From Zoogloeaceae bacterium (GTDB lineage Bacteria > Pseudomonadota > Gammaproteobacteria > Burkholderiales > Rhodocyclaceae), in NCBI GenBank assembly GCA_031282665.1, contig JAITDH010000084.1, positions 1 to 8,735 on the forward strand: a stretch of 8,735 nt of DNA. Direction: 5' to 3'. A model generated the notes under the pieces. It did no database searches, was not told the DNA's origin, and was given only the letters and a program-made list of their open reading frames with translations. Made by a program: the position numbers and the translations under genes. The stretch's first letter is position 1, and every line of letters starts with the position of its first letter. Positions 1-6,647 of this stretch are shown here, piece after piece.

Positions 1-345
1 AACCTGCTCGATGTCTGGGCGGAAGAGGAAGAGGTCATGTGCCTGCACCCGAACGGCGTGCAACTCGATTCGCTGGAAAGCATCCGGGAAAGCTGGCGCG
101 GCATCCTGAGCAACCCCGCCCGCATCCACTTGCGCGGCCGCCCCATCGCCCGCTGGCGCGGCTCGCTGATCGCCGTGCACCAGATCGTCGAAAACCTGGA
201 TTCCAGCCAGGATGTCAGCGGCGTATTCCATGTCACGCATGTTTATCTGCGGGGCCCTCTCGGCTGGCGTCTCGCCTGCCGGCATTCCTCCCACGGCGCC
301 AACGAGCCCGTCTTCAAGTATCCGTCGCAGCGGGTGCTGCATTGA
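1..345 (+). CDS. SnoaL/NTF2-like domain protein, 3' part only
   Basis: The reading frame is open from the first base to a TGA at 343-345, giving 114 residues with no start in the window, so the N-terminus is cut off by the window edge. The visible part resembles the C-terminal two thirds of small SnoaL-like/NTF2-like proteins. An early CxHP motif (CLHPNG) is followed by an SIRESWRGIL helix, a strand around ARWRG, an AVHQIVENL strand, and a closing pair of strands around THVYLRGPLGWRL ending in CRHSS. Such proteins are about 130-150 residues, so some 20-40 residues are probably missing. The fold is a cone-shaped cavity used for binding or for very varied catalysis, and no substrate can be named. 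The gene converges on the pilus operon, is separated from it by 50 bp, and shows no functional link to it. Confidence 0.75.
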   Translation, partial: NLLDVWAEEEEVMCLHPNGVQLDSLESIRESWRGILSNPARIHLRGRPIARWRGSLIAVHQIVENLDSSQDVSGVFHVTHVYLRGPLGWRLACRHSSHGANEPVFKYPSQRVLH

Positions 346-359
346 CCAGGAGACAGAGG

Positions 360-386
360 ACAGAGCGCGCGCGTTGCGCGCTTTGT
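360..386. terminator. GC-rich hairpin between convergent genes, possible bidirectional terminator
   Basis: Bases 360-370 pair with 376-386 around a 5-base loop (GCGTT). The core is the 7-bp stem AGCGCGC/GCGCGCT, extended by four more pairs including one G-T. It sits 15 bp after the stop of the left gene and 10 bp past the stop of the last operon gene, where a shared terminator is expected. Only a short T run (TTTGT) follows, so it is weak as a canonical intrinsic terminator. It may instead be part of the repetitive intergenic DNA: a tandem GACAGAG pair lies at 352-365 and an 11-bp palindrome (GGTCAGTGACC) at 394-404. Confidence 0.4.
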
Positions 387-395
387 AGTCTGTGG

Positions 396-1328
396 TCAGT
401 GACCGGTATGCGCGTGGTTTGCTTCTTCTGATTCCTGATCCCTGACCCCTGATCCCTGCTCCTTCCAAACCTTCCCCCCGCGCAGCAGTTCTTCCGTCGT
501 TCCGCCAATATCGCCGGGATTGGCGGGGAGGTCGGCGTATGTGCCTTCCCGGATGACGATGGTTTTTCCGCTTTTCTCGAAGCGGATCAGTCCCTGCCAG
601 GGCGTGTCGGCGGTGGCGGTTTCGGAGGCGCGGGCGCGCAGATCCAGGGTCTGGCGTTCCGCCTGGGTGAAGAACAGGCGGCCCAGAGAGGGCAGGGAAG
701 GCACGGCGGCGGTATTTTTGGCGCGCGGCGCGGCGGGCAGGGATGCGCCCGGCCAGGCGGCCATCTGCCAGCGCAGGCGGCACCGGGCGGCGAGCGCCTC
801 GCCCGCGCGTTCGAGGGCGCAATGTTCGATGCCGAGAGGCGGCGGGGAAGGTTCCAGGGCGCGCCATTGCGCGTGCAGATGACGCAGCCGAGCGAGAAAA
901 TCCACCGCGTGTCGCGCCTTCCACGCAATAGTCATGCTGCCGGAGAGCAGGGAATTTTCTTCCCGCGCCGTATGCCAGGAGAAATCCGCTGTTTCCTTTT
1001 CCTTCATCATCGCGGCGCGCATCTGCTTTTCCCATCCTCCGGCAATATTGCTGTCAACCCCCGGCGGAGAGAAAAAGCCCGTGACCCGGAAGGGTTCCAG
1101 GCGTTTGCGCAATGCCTCGTTTTTCGTCCGCGAGTTTTTCGCCGGATCTTCCGCGAGGATGGCCGCCCGTTGCCGCTCGAGTTCCGCCAGCCTTGTGGCA
1201 GCCCGTTGCGCGGCTTCTTCCTGGCGGGCGGCTTCGCCCTGTCCGTGGAAAGCGAAGGCGATGCCAGCGGCGGCAAGCAGGAGGGCCAGGAAGAAAGAAG
1301 CGGCCGGCATTTTCCCCGAGTACTTCAT
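396..1328 (-). CDS. PilO/MshJ-like pilus assembly protein with extra C-terminal domain and repeat-derived tail
   Basis: This 310-residue protein is probably an inner-membrane alignment-complex component working with the MshI-like protein encoded just upstream. The ATG overlaps the upstream stop (ATGA, 1325-1328), with GAGG 7 nt before it. Residues 1-8 are short and basic, about 9-27 form one membrane segment, and about 31-60 are rich in Ala, Glu and Arg and likely coiled coil. Residues 60-190 form the periplasmic part. This matches PilO/GspM/MshJ topology and gene position, although sequence similarity is too low to be certain. After a Pro/Ala linker (193-214) there is a second module: LGRLFFTQAERQTLD at 215-229 and a small beta-rich stretch around 242-266. 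That pattern recalls separate small MshK/PilP-like proteins in betaproteobacterial pilus clusters. The final residues from about 290 (EQGSGVRDQ...) are encoded by a 7-bp tandem repeat and intergenic-type DNA, so the original stop has probably been lost. Confidence 0.82.
   Translation of the reverse strand: MKYSGKMPAASFFLALLLAAAGIAFAFHGQGEAARQEEAAQRAATRLAELERQRAAILAEDPAKNSRTKNEALRKRLEPFRVTGFFSPPGVDSNIAGGWEKQMRAAMMKEKETADFSWHTAREENSLLSGSMTIAWKARHAVDFLARLRHLHAQWRALEPSPPPLGIEHCALERAGEALAARCRLRWQMAAWPGASLPAAPRAKNTAAVPSLPSLGRLFFTQAERQTLDLRARASETATADTPWQGLIRFEKSGKTIVIREGTYADLPANPGDIGGTTEELLRGGKVWKEQGSGVRDQESEEANHAHTGH
429..463. repeat. 7-bp tandem repeat, about five units of TGATCCC
   Basis: Read on the plus strand the units are TGATTCC, TGATCCC, TGACCCC, TGATCCC and a degraded TGCTCCT. 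The array lies inside the 3' end of the last operon gene and encodes its low-complexity tail (GSGVRDQES-type residues). Because 7 is not a multiple of 3, each copy is read in a different frame. It is flanked by a 6-bp inverted repeat, GGTTTG at 416-421 and CAAACC at 466-471. Arrays of this kind are usually intergenic minisatellite-like DNA, which supports the idea that the gene has run on past its ancestral end. Confidence 0.75.
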
Positions 1329-2725
1329 GGCCTTGCCTCGCAGGATAAAAGAAGGTGGAAGATGCTGTTTTCCTCCGTCATCTGTTCGACGCGCAGCCCA
1401 CGCGCTTCCGCGGCGCGGCGCAGGCGCTGGAGGAAGGCCCCGGCGTCCGCGTTCCCGGTTTCGAGTTTGTCGCCGAGTTTGACACCAAGTCGCCATTGCC
1501 GCGTCGCGCCCTTCCATTCCAGCCGTTCCAGGCGCAGGCCTGCCTGCCGCTCGACGAGGGCGGAAATCCGGTGCAAGGTTTCCATCAGGATTGCCAAATT
1601 CTCCCGTCCGTGATCCGGCAGGGATTCCAGGGCGGCGAGCACGGCTTCCGCGGCCTCCGGATCGATTTCCGCCGCCTCGTAAGTGGAAGGATCGGACGAC
1701 GGATCGGAGGATTGGGCGGATTGGCGCAACGCGGCAAGTTCCGCTTCCGCCACGCGGATCGAAGCCTCGGCGGATTCCGCCCGTTGCCGGAACGCCTCGG
1801 CCTGATGCAACTGCCATCCGCCGTGGGCAAGTCCCGCCAGCAGGCAGGCAAGCCCCAGCCATGCCAGTCCGCGCCGCCACGATGAATGCCCGCCGCAAAG
1901 CCGGGGAGGCGCGTATTGCGTTTTCGGACGATGCCGGGCCAGCAGGCCGAGAAAGAGGGTTTCGTCGACGGCAATGTTGGTGGGAATGTCCGCCAGGGGA
2001 AAGGCCGCTTGCAGGCTCTCGCGCTCGCTTTCCGCCAGGGGAAAGAGCGGGCAAAGCGGGAGGAGGGTTTCCGGCGCGACCAGATGCTGGCGCGCCAGAT
2101 AGGCGCAAAGGCGCTGCGTTTCTTCCCGGATGTATGCCCCGCGTTCCCCGTGCTCCTCCGCCAGATCGGTCAGGCGGGAAAAGCAGGGCACGCCGTCCAG
2201 CAGCAGGGTCTGCCGCAGGCTCCCGCCGTGCAGGGTAAGGAGGATGGCGTTCTTCGGCAGGGCGAGCGTCGCCGCCAGCGGTTCGCAAAGCTGCGCCAGG
2301 GCGTAGAGGCCGAGCAGCGATCCCGCTTCAGCCCCATCCAGCCAGCTATCCAGGAAGATGGCGGGCAGGGCGGCAAGGAGCAGGCGTTCTTCCCGGCGCT
2401 CGCCTTTTTCCTGCTTGCCGCCTTGCAGCGAACGCGCGCAGACATAGGGTGTGTCGGGAAAATGCTGGCGGATTTTCCGGGCGAGGACGTCTTTCCGCTC
2501 CCGCGCGGGAAGGCGGGGAATCCGCGTGTTGACGAAACCTTCGTCGGGAAGATTGGCGAGGCAGAGGAGCGGCAGACGGGGATGCTGGCCGCGCCACGCC
2601 TTCCATTCAGCATATCCGGCCGCGTCCGCGGCAAAGGCGGCGAGCGGGGCGCGCAAATCCTCCTCGCGGTACAGGCGGGCGCCGTCGCTTTCGATCAGGA
2701 GGATATGGCGTTCAGAATCCCACAT
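1325..2725 (-). CDS. Bitopic GspL/MshI-like pilus assembly protein (PilM-PilN-like architecture)
   Basis: This 466-residue protein is probably the inner-membrane scaffold joining the cytoplasmic ATPase to the periplasmic PilO-like partner. Residues 1 to about 280 are cytoplasmic and open with a beta-hairpin (HILLIESDGARLYR). They have the size and alternating strand/helix feel of the actin-like half of GspL, MshI or PilM, but I see no clear nucleotide-binding motifs. A basic SSWRRG precedes a membrane segment at about 285-303. A likely coiled coil covers 305-336, followed by an SSDPSSDPS spacer (339-347). Residues 375-460 form a small alpha/beta periplasmic domain like that of PilN/GspL (LRLERLEWKGA, WRLGVKL, GLRVEQMT). 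The start codon lies 14 bases inside the end of mshG, and the stop overlaps the start of the next gene by four bases, so translation is probably coupled on both sides. The assignment rests mainly on topology, length and context rather than on conserved residues. Confidence 0.82.
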   Translation of the reverse strand: MWDSERHILLIESDGARLYREEDLRAPLAAFAADAAGYAEWKAWRGQHPRLPLLCLANLPDEGFVNTRIPRLPARERKDVLARKIRQHFPDTPYVCARSLQGGKQEKGERREERLLLAALPAIFLDSWLDGAEAGSLLGLYALAQLCEPLAATLALPKNAILLTLHGGSLRQTLLLDGVPCFSRLTDLAEEHGERGAYIREETQRLCAYLARQHLVAPETLLPLCPLFPLAESERESLQAAFPLADIPTNIAVDETLFLGLLARHRPKTQYAPPRLCGGHSSWRRGLAWLGLACLLAGLAHGGWQLHQAEAFRQRAESAEASIRVAEAELAALRQSAQSSDPSSDPSTYEAAEIDPEAAEAVLAALESLPDHGRENLAILMETLHRISALVERQAGLRLERLEWKGATRQWRLGVKLGDKLETGNADAGAFLQRLRRAAEARGLRVEQMTEENSIFHLLLSCEARP

Positions 2726-3905
2726 GGCGGATGATTTCGTAGATCGGCCCGATGACGGCCAGCATGATCCAGCCGAGCAGCAGGCCGAGCACGAGGGTCA
2801 GGACCGGCTCGACCAGGCGTTCCGCGCGCAGGGTGGCCGCCTCGACGTCGCGGTTGTAGAAATGGCGGACATTGGCGAGCGAGCGGTCCAGGGCGCCGGT
2901 CGTCTCCCCCACCCGCAGCATGCGGATGACGAAGGGCGGGAACAGGGCGCTTTCGGCAAAGGCCTGGTGAAGCGAGCTGCCGGCATGGATGCGCGTTTCG
3001 GCCCGCATGAGCGCCTTTTGCAGGGCGCGGTTGGCGGAGATGCCGCGGGTGATTTCCATCGCCTCCATGACGGTAATGCCGGAGGCGTAAAGGAGGGCGA
3101 AGGCGCCGGCGAAGCGGGAAAGGGAAATTTTCTGCCAGAGCGGGCCGAACATGGGCAGCCGGAAGACCAGGGCATCCAGGTAAAGGCGCAGGCCGGGAAG
3201 GCAGGCGGAGAGCAGGAAGAGGGAGAAAAGAAGGGCCGCGCCCACGGGCAGGAGGAAGATTCCATATTCCCGCAGCAGGCGGGAAAGCCCGAACAGCGCC
3301 CTGGTCTGCCAGGGAAGCTCTTCGCCCATGTTGATGAGGAAGGCCTGGAGTTGCGGCACGAGATCGAAGAGCAGGAAGAGGGTGGCGGCAAGGATCACCG
3401 CCGCGACGAATGCTGGATAGATGAGGACGCGGCGCGTCTTGTCGGCGAGTTCATCTTCCCAGGAAAGCTCGGCCAGCAGGCTTTCCACCGCTTCCGGAAG
3501 TTTTCCCGCCGTCTCGCCGGCGCGGATCAGGCAGACGAACACGGGCGGGAAATGCCGCTCCTGCGCCTGCATGGCCTGCGACAGCGTCCGGCCAGCCGTG
3601 ATGTCGTCGATCAGCGCGGCGATGACCGCTTGCAGGCGGGAATCCTGCGCCTGGCACAGATCGGTCAGGGCATCCTGCAAGGCGACGCCCGCCATGAGCA
3701 ATTCCTTCAACTGGAACCAGAAATGCAGCCATTCCCGGCGCGGGATGCGCCGGGAAAAATCCGGGGACCGCCGGGCTTCCCGCGCGGTGAGCAGGTAAAG
3801 CCCCATCGTTTCCAGCCGCGTTTCGAGGTGGCCCGTTCCCGTCGCCTCCAGCGCGCCGCTGACCCGCCGCCCCGTCTGGTCGATCGCCCGATACTCGTAG
3901 CGCAT
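2712..3905 (-). CDS. mshG: GspF/PilC-family inner-membrane platform protein MshG
   Basis: This 397-residue protein is the polytopic platform on which the MshE ATPase acts to extract pilins from the membrane and add them to the growing fibre. It has the usual family length and the two T2SSF repeats. The first spans about 60-184 and holds the signature RAGETAGKLPEAVESL (128-143). The second spans about 262-387 with RVGETTGALDRSLANV (331-346). Membrane segments lie at about 161-183, 214-236 and 367-387, and the rest is cytoplasmic. The N-terminus (MRYEYRAIDQTGRRVSG) is the typical family opening. The ATG is 2 nt past the mshE stop, with purine-rich GGATGTAGG before it, so the two are probably co-translated. 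MshG rather than PilC or GspF is preferred because of the neighbouring MSHA-type secretin and ATPase. The family assignment is very secure, while the exact subfamily is inferred from context. Confidence 0.95.
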   Translation of the reverse strand: MRYEYRAIDQTGRRVSGALEATGTGHLETRLETMGLYLLTAREARRSPDFSRRIPRREWLHFWFQLKELLMAGVALQDALTDLCQAQDSRLQAVIAALIDDITAGRTLSQAMQAQERHFPPVFVCLIRAGETAGKLPEAVESLLAELSWEDELADKTRRVLIYPAFVAAVILAATLFLLFDLVPQLQAFLINMGEELPWQTRALFGLSRLLREYGIFLLPVGAALLFSLFLLSACLPGLRLYLDALVFRLPMFGPLWQKISLSRFAGAFALLYASGITVMEAMEITRGISANRALQKALMRAETRIHAGSSLHQAFAESALFPPFVIRMLRVGETTGALDRSLANVRHFYNRDVEAATLRAERLVEPVLTLVLGLLLGWIMLAVIGPIYEIIRHVGF

Positions 3906-3907
3906 GC

Positions 3908-5629
3908 CTACATCCGTTCGCTCAGATCCACGACCCGCGCCAGTTCCTCCAGCGCGCTCAACCCGGCGCGGACCTTTTCCGCGCCGTCTTCCCGCAGGCT
4001 GACCAGACCGTTTTGCCGGGCATGCCGCCGCAATTCGTCCAGTGGCGCGCGGCGGGCGATCAAGGCGTCAAGCTCATCGTCGATGCGGAGGATCTCCACG
4101 ATCGGCAGCCTGCCCCGGTAGCCGGTGAAACGGCAGCGCGCGCAGCCCGCCGGATGGAAAAGAACGAGCGCTTCCTCCTCGTCCGCGCCGAGCAGGCGCA
4201 ATTCCTCCCGGCTGGCCGGCGCTTCCCGCTTGCAATGCGGGCAAAGGCGGCGGATCAGGCGCTGGGCGATGATGCCCGCCATGTTCCCGGCCAGGGTTTC
4301 CGCGCCGATGCCCAGATCGGCAAGACGCGGCAGGGAAGCCAGGGTGGAATTGCTGTGCAGGGTGGCGAAAACCCGGTGCCCGGTCATCGCGGCGCGAAAC
4401 GCCATGCTCGCCGTCGCCGCGTCGCGCACCTCGCCGATCAGCATGATGTCCGGGTCCTGGCGCAGCATGGCGCGCACGCCGTCGGCGAAATCCATGCGCA
4501 GCGTGTCGTTCAGGCTGGTCTGCCGGATCAGCGGCAGGGGATATTCGACGGGATCTTCCAGCGTCATGATGTGCACCCCCTCGTCGTTCAGGCGATTGAG
4601 GATGGCGTAGAGGGTGGTGGTTTTCCCCGATCCGGTCGGCCCGGTGAGCAGCAATACCCCTTCCGGACGGGCGAGCATCCGTTCGATCAGGCGCTCGGCG
4701 ACGGCGGAAAGGCCGAGTCCGGCCAAGGGAACGATGCCCTTCTTCCGGTCGAGCACGCGCAGCACGATATTTTCCCCGTGCAGGGTGGGCTGGCTGGCGA
4801 TGCGGAAATCTATCGGCCGGCCGGAAACGACGAGGGTCACCCGCCCATCCTGCGGCGCGCGGGTTTCGGCGATGTTCATCCCGCCGATGACCTTCAGGCG
4901 CACCGCCATCGCCGGCCAGCAGGCGGCGTGCAGGGCGCGGATCTGGCGCAGGATGCCGTCCTGCCGGTAACGGATGCGCAGGAAACCGGCTTCCGGCTCG
5001 AAATGGATGTCGGAAGCCTCCGCCTTGACCGCGTCGGTCAGGATCGCGTCGATCAGGCGGACGATGGGATGGGCGAAATCCCCTCGTTCTTCCCTCTCCC
5101 CGCCCTTGCCATTCTGGAGGCCCTCGCTTTCCAGTTCGGCGAGAATGTCGTCGATGACGAGGGTATGGCCGTAATAGCGGTCGATCGCTTCCTGGATTTC
5201 CGCCTCGCCGGACAGGAAAGAGGCGAGCGCGATATTCTTCCCGGTCTGCCGGGCGAGGTGCGCGCGCAGCCGGTCCTGTCCCGGCAGATCGTGGCTGTCC
5301 GCCACGGCGAGGACGCAGCGTTGCCCTTCGGCATCGTAGTCCAGCGGCAGGACGCAATGACGCCGGGCCATTTCCCGCGGAATCAGCGCCAGCGCCGCCG
5401 GATCGACGGCGGCCTGCGCAAGGTCGATGGCCGCGTGGCCGAGATTTTCCGCCAGCGCGTCGCGCAGGGTCGCCTCCGAGAGGAAACCCAGTTCCACCAG
5501 TACCCTGCCCAGCGCCTCGCGGCGTTTCTCCTGCTCGATCAGGGCGATGTGCAACTGGTCGGCGGAGATCAGGCCCGCCGCCTGCAAGGCTTCGCCCAGG
5601 CGGCGCGGCAAGGCCTCCGGCGCGTTCAT
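3908..5629 (-). CDS. mshE: Pilus assembly ATPase MshE (GspE/PilB family) with MshEN domain
   Basis: This 573-residue cytoplasmic hexameric ATPase powers pilus polymerisation through MshG. The start is the ATG at 5629-5627: it forms an ATGA overlap with the upstream stop and has GGAGAG 6 nt before it. A start further upstream would only add residues inside the TPR gene. Residues 9-60 hold two MshEN-type repeats, RRLGEALQAAGLISADQL...ALIEQ and ALGRVLVELGFLSEATLRDALA. In the MshE family this domain binds cyclic di-GMP. The ATPase core shows IRYRQDGIL (219-227), Walker A GPTGSGKTT (330-338), LEDPVEY (357-363), Walker B with LIGEVRD (397-403) and the His box GHRVFATLHS (417-426). The metal-binding cysteines C463, C466, C496 and C499 form the two CxxC pairs of extension-type GspE/PilB ATPases; retraction (PilT) ATPases lack them. 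All catalytic elements appear intact. Confidence 0.96.
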   Translation of the reverse strand: MNAPEALPRRLGEALQAAGLISADQLHIALIEQEKRREALGRVLVELGFLSEATLRDALAENLGHAAIDLAQAAVDPAALALIPREMARRHCVLPLDYDAEGQRCVLAVADSHDLPGQDRLRAHLARQTGKNIALASFLSGEAEIQEAIDRYYGHTLVIDDILAELESEGLQNGKGGEREERGDFAHPIVRLIDAILTDAVKAEASDIHFEPEAGFLRIRYRQDGILRQIRALHAACWPAMAVRLKVIGGMNIAETRAPQDGRVTLVVSGRPIDFRIASQPTLHGENIVLRVLDRKKGIVPLAGLGLSAVAERLIERMLARPEGVLLLTGPTGSGKTTTLYAILNRLNDEGVHIMTLEDPVEYPLPLIRQTSLNDTLRMDFADGVRAMLRQDPDIMLIGEVRDAATASMAFRAAMTGHRVFATLHSNSTLASLPRLADLGIGAETLAGNMAGIIAQRLIRRLCPHCKREAPASREELRLLGADEEEALVLFHPAGCARCRFTGYRGRLPIVEILRIDDELDALIARRAPLDELRRHARQNGLVSLREDGAEKVRAGLSALEELARVVDLSERM

Positions 5630-6633
5630 GGCGCGCTCTCCGGTGGCGACGAGGCTGGCGGGGTTGGCGACAAAGCGGCCAGGCGCGCCCTGGCTTCCTC
5701 CCGGTCGAAGGCGCAAGGTGATCGCTCCGCCGCCGCGAGCGCCGCTCGGTATTGCTCGGCCGCCTGCGGCGACTGGCGCAGGGCATCCAGGCTGACCGCC
5801 AGGTTGAAGCGGTAATCGGGATTGTCCGCTTCCCGCCGGCTGGCCTCGAAATAGGCCGCCTGCGCCTCCTGCCAGCGATCCTGTCTGGCAAAAAGATTGC
5901 CGAGGACGAAATGCGGCGCGGCCGCCTGCGGGCGTTCCGCGATCAGGCGCCGCAAACGGCGCTCCAGCTTTTCCGGCAGGCCCGGCGGCAGGTTTTCCGC
6001 CTGGACGATCAGCGCCAGCGCGCCCGTTTCCGCCCGCGCGTCCCGCGGATGCGCCGCCAACGCCAGACGATACAGTTCGCCCGCCTCTTCCGCCGCCCCC
6101 TGCCGCAGCGCCAGATCGGCCAGGCCCAGCAGGGCTTCCAGATGTTCGGGATCATGCGCGCGCAGACGCATGAAATGTGCCCTCGCCGCCGCCAGATCAT
6201 GCCGGCCCAATGCCGCCGCCGCTTCCCGCAACGCCTGTTCGGGGACGAAATCGTCGCGCTCTCCAGACCGCTCTTCAGACATCTCGCGGCGCACCTCCAG
6301 GGCGGACTCGGCGATTTCCCGCACCGCCGACATGGCGGCAGGCATGGCAGATGTCGTGGGTATATCGGATGCTTCTTCCGGCGTCTCCTCCCGCATGGCG
6401 AAATTTTCTTCCGGAGCGGTCGGGTGCTCAGGCGGCAAGACCGGCAAGGAAGCCACGGTAGGCGTGGCGGGCGCAGTGGACAAGGGAGGCGAAAAAGACG
6501 GGGAAAACGGCGTGGAGGAAGGCAGGAGGACGGAACTCCTGCCGAGTACCCGAATCTGCCAGCCGAACCAGACGGCCAATGCCAGGGCAAGCAGGGAGGC
6601 GATACCGGCGATCACGAAAAAGCGAGCGCGCAA
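5626..6633 (-). CDS. mshN: Membrane-anchored TPR protein at the MshN position
   Basis: This 335-residue protein probably bridges the inner membrane and the secretin. It starts with one membrane segment (about 5-25) preceded only by a few basic residues, so the bulk should lie in the periplasm. A Pro/Ser/Thr-rich spacer follows (about 36-75), then an acidic region (75-130). Tetratricopeptide-like helix pairs cover about 131-198 and 236-303, with recognisable TPR spacing such as AAAALGRHDLAAARAHF and LGNLFARQDRWQEAQAAYFEA. The C-terminus is Pro/Ser-rich. The start is TTG at 6633: an in-frame TGA lies 9 nt upstream and AGTGAGG sits 7 nt before the TTG, overlapping the mshL stop. Known MshN-type proteins generally have a short cytoplasmic leader before the membrane segment, and here it is missing. 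The symbol is inferred from position between mshL and mshE and from architecture. A generic pilus TPR protein is the alternative. Confidence 0.85.
   Translation of the reverse strand: MRARFFVIAGIASLLALALAVWFGWQIRVLGRSSVLLPSSTPFSPSFSPPLSTAPATPTVASLPVLPPEHPTAPEENFAMREETPEEASDIPTTSAMPAAMSAVREIAESALEVRREMSEERSGERDDFVPEQALREAAAALGRHDLAAARAHFMRLRAHDPEHLEALLGLADLALRQGAAEEAGELYRLALAAHPRDARAETGALALIVQAENLPPGLPEKLERRLRRLIAERPQAAAPHFVLGNLFARQDRWQEAQAAYFEASRREADNPDYRFNLAVSLDALRQSPQAAEQYRAALAAAERSPCAFDREEARARLAALSPTPPASSPPESAP
5636..5641 (-). promoter_or_regulatory. Ribosome binding site of mshE (GGAGAG)
   Basis: GGAGAG on the minus strand lies 6 nt upstream of the ATG at 5629. It lies inside the 3' end of the TPR gene and selects this start over the longer open frame reaching to 5716. 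Confidence 0.65.
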
Positions 6634-6640
6634 AAAGGCA

Positions 6641-6647
6641 CCTCACT
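6641..6647 (-). promoter_or_regulatory. Ribosome binding site of the TPR gene (AGTGAGG)
   Basis: AGTGAGG on the minus strand contains the TGA of mshL and lies 7 nt before the TTG at 6633. It supports that unusual start codon, because no in-frame ATG or GTG exists between the in-frame stop and this TTG. Confidence 0.6.

Noticed and set aside
429..463. The heptamer array as a CRISPR
   Set aside because: The units are 7 bp and directly adjacent, without spacers, and no cas genes are present.
1329..2288. Upstream extension of the last operon gene to a 630-residue frame
   Set aside because: The extension overlaps the MshI-like gene in another frame and is Arg/Pro/Gly-rich without structure. The ATG at 1328 has an ATGA junction, a ribosome binding site and begins directly before a membrane segment.
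2451..4121. 556-residue open frame on the plus strand
   Set aside because: It is antisense to mshG and the MshI-like gene. Its low-complexity Gln/Glu/Gly/Arg-rich translation marks it as a shadow.
5630..5716. Longer mshE start at 5716
   Set aside because: It would add 29 residues inside the TPR gene. MshE-family proteins begin close to the MshEN repeat, and the ATG at 5629 has a good ribosome binding site.
4013..5815. 600-residue open frame on the plus strand
   Set aside because: It lies antisense to mshE, has a composition typical of a GC-rich shadow frame, and shows no motif or plausible ribosome binding site.
4074..5891. 605-residue open frame on the minus strand in a different frame from mshE
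   Set aside because: It is a shadow of mshE with an Arg/Pro-rich translation. The mshE frame holds all the ATPase motifs.
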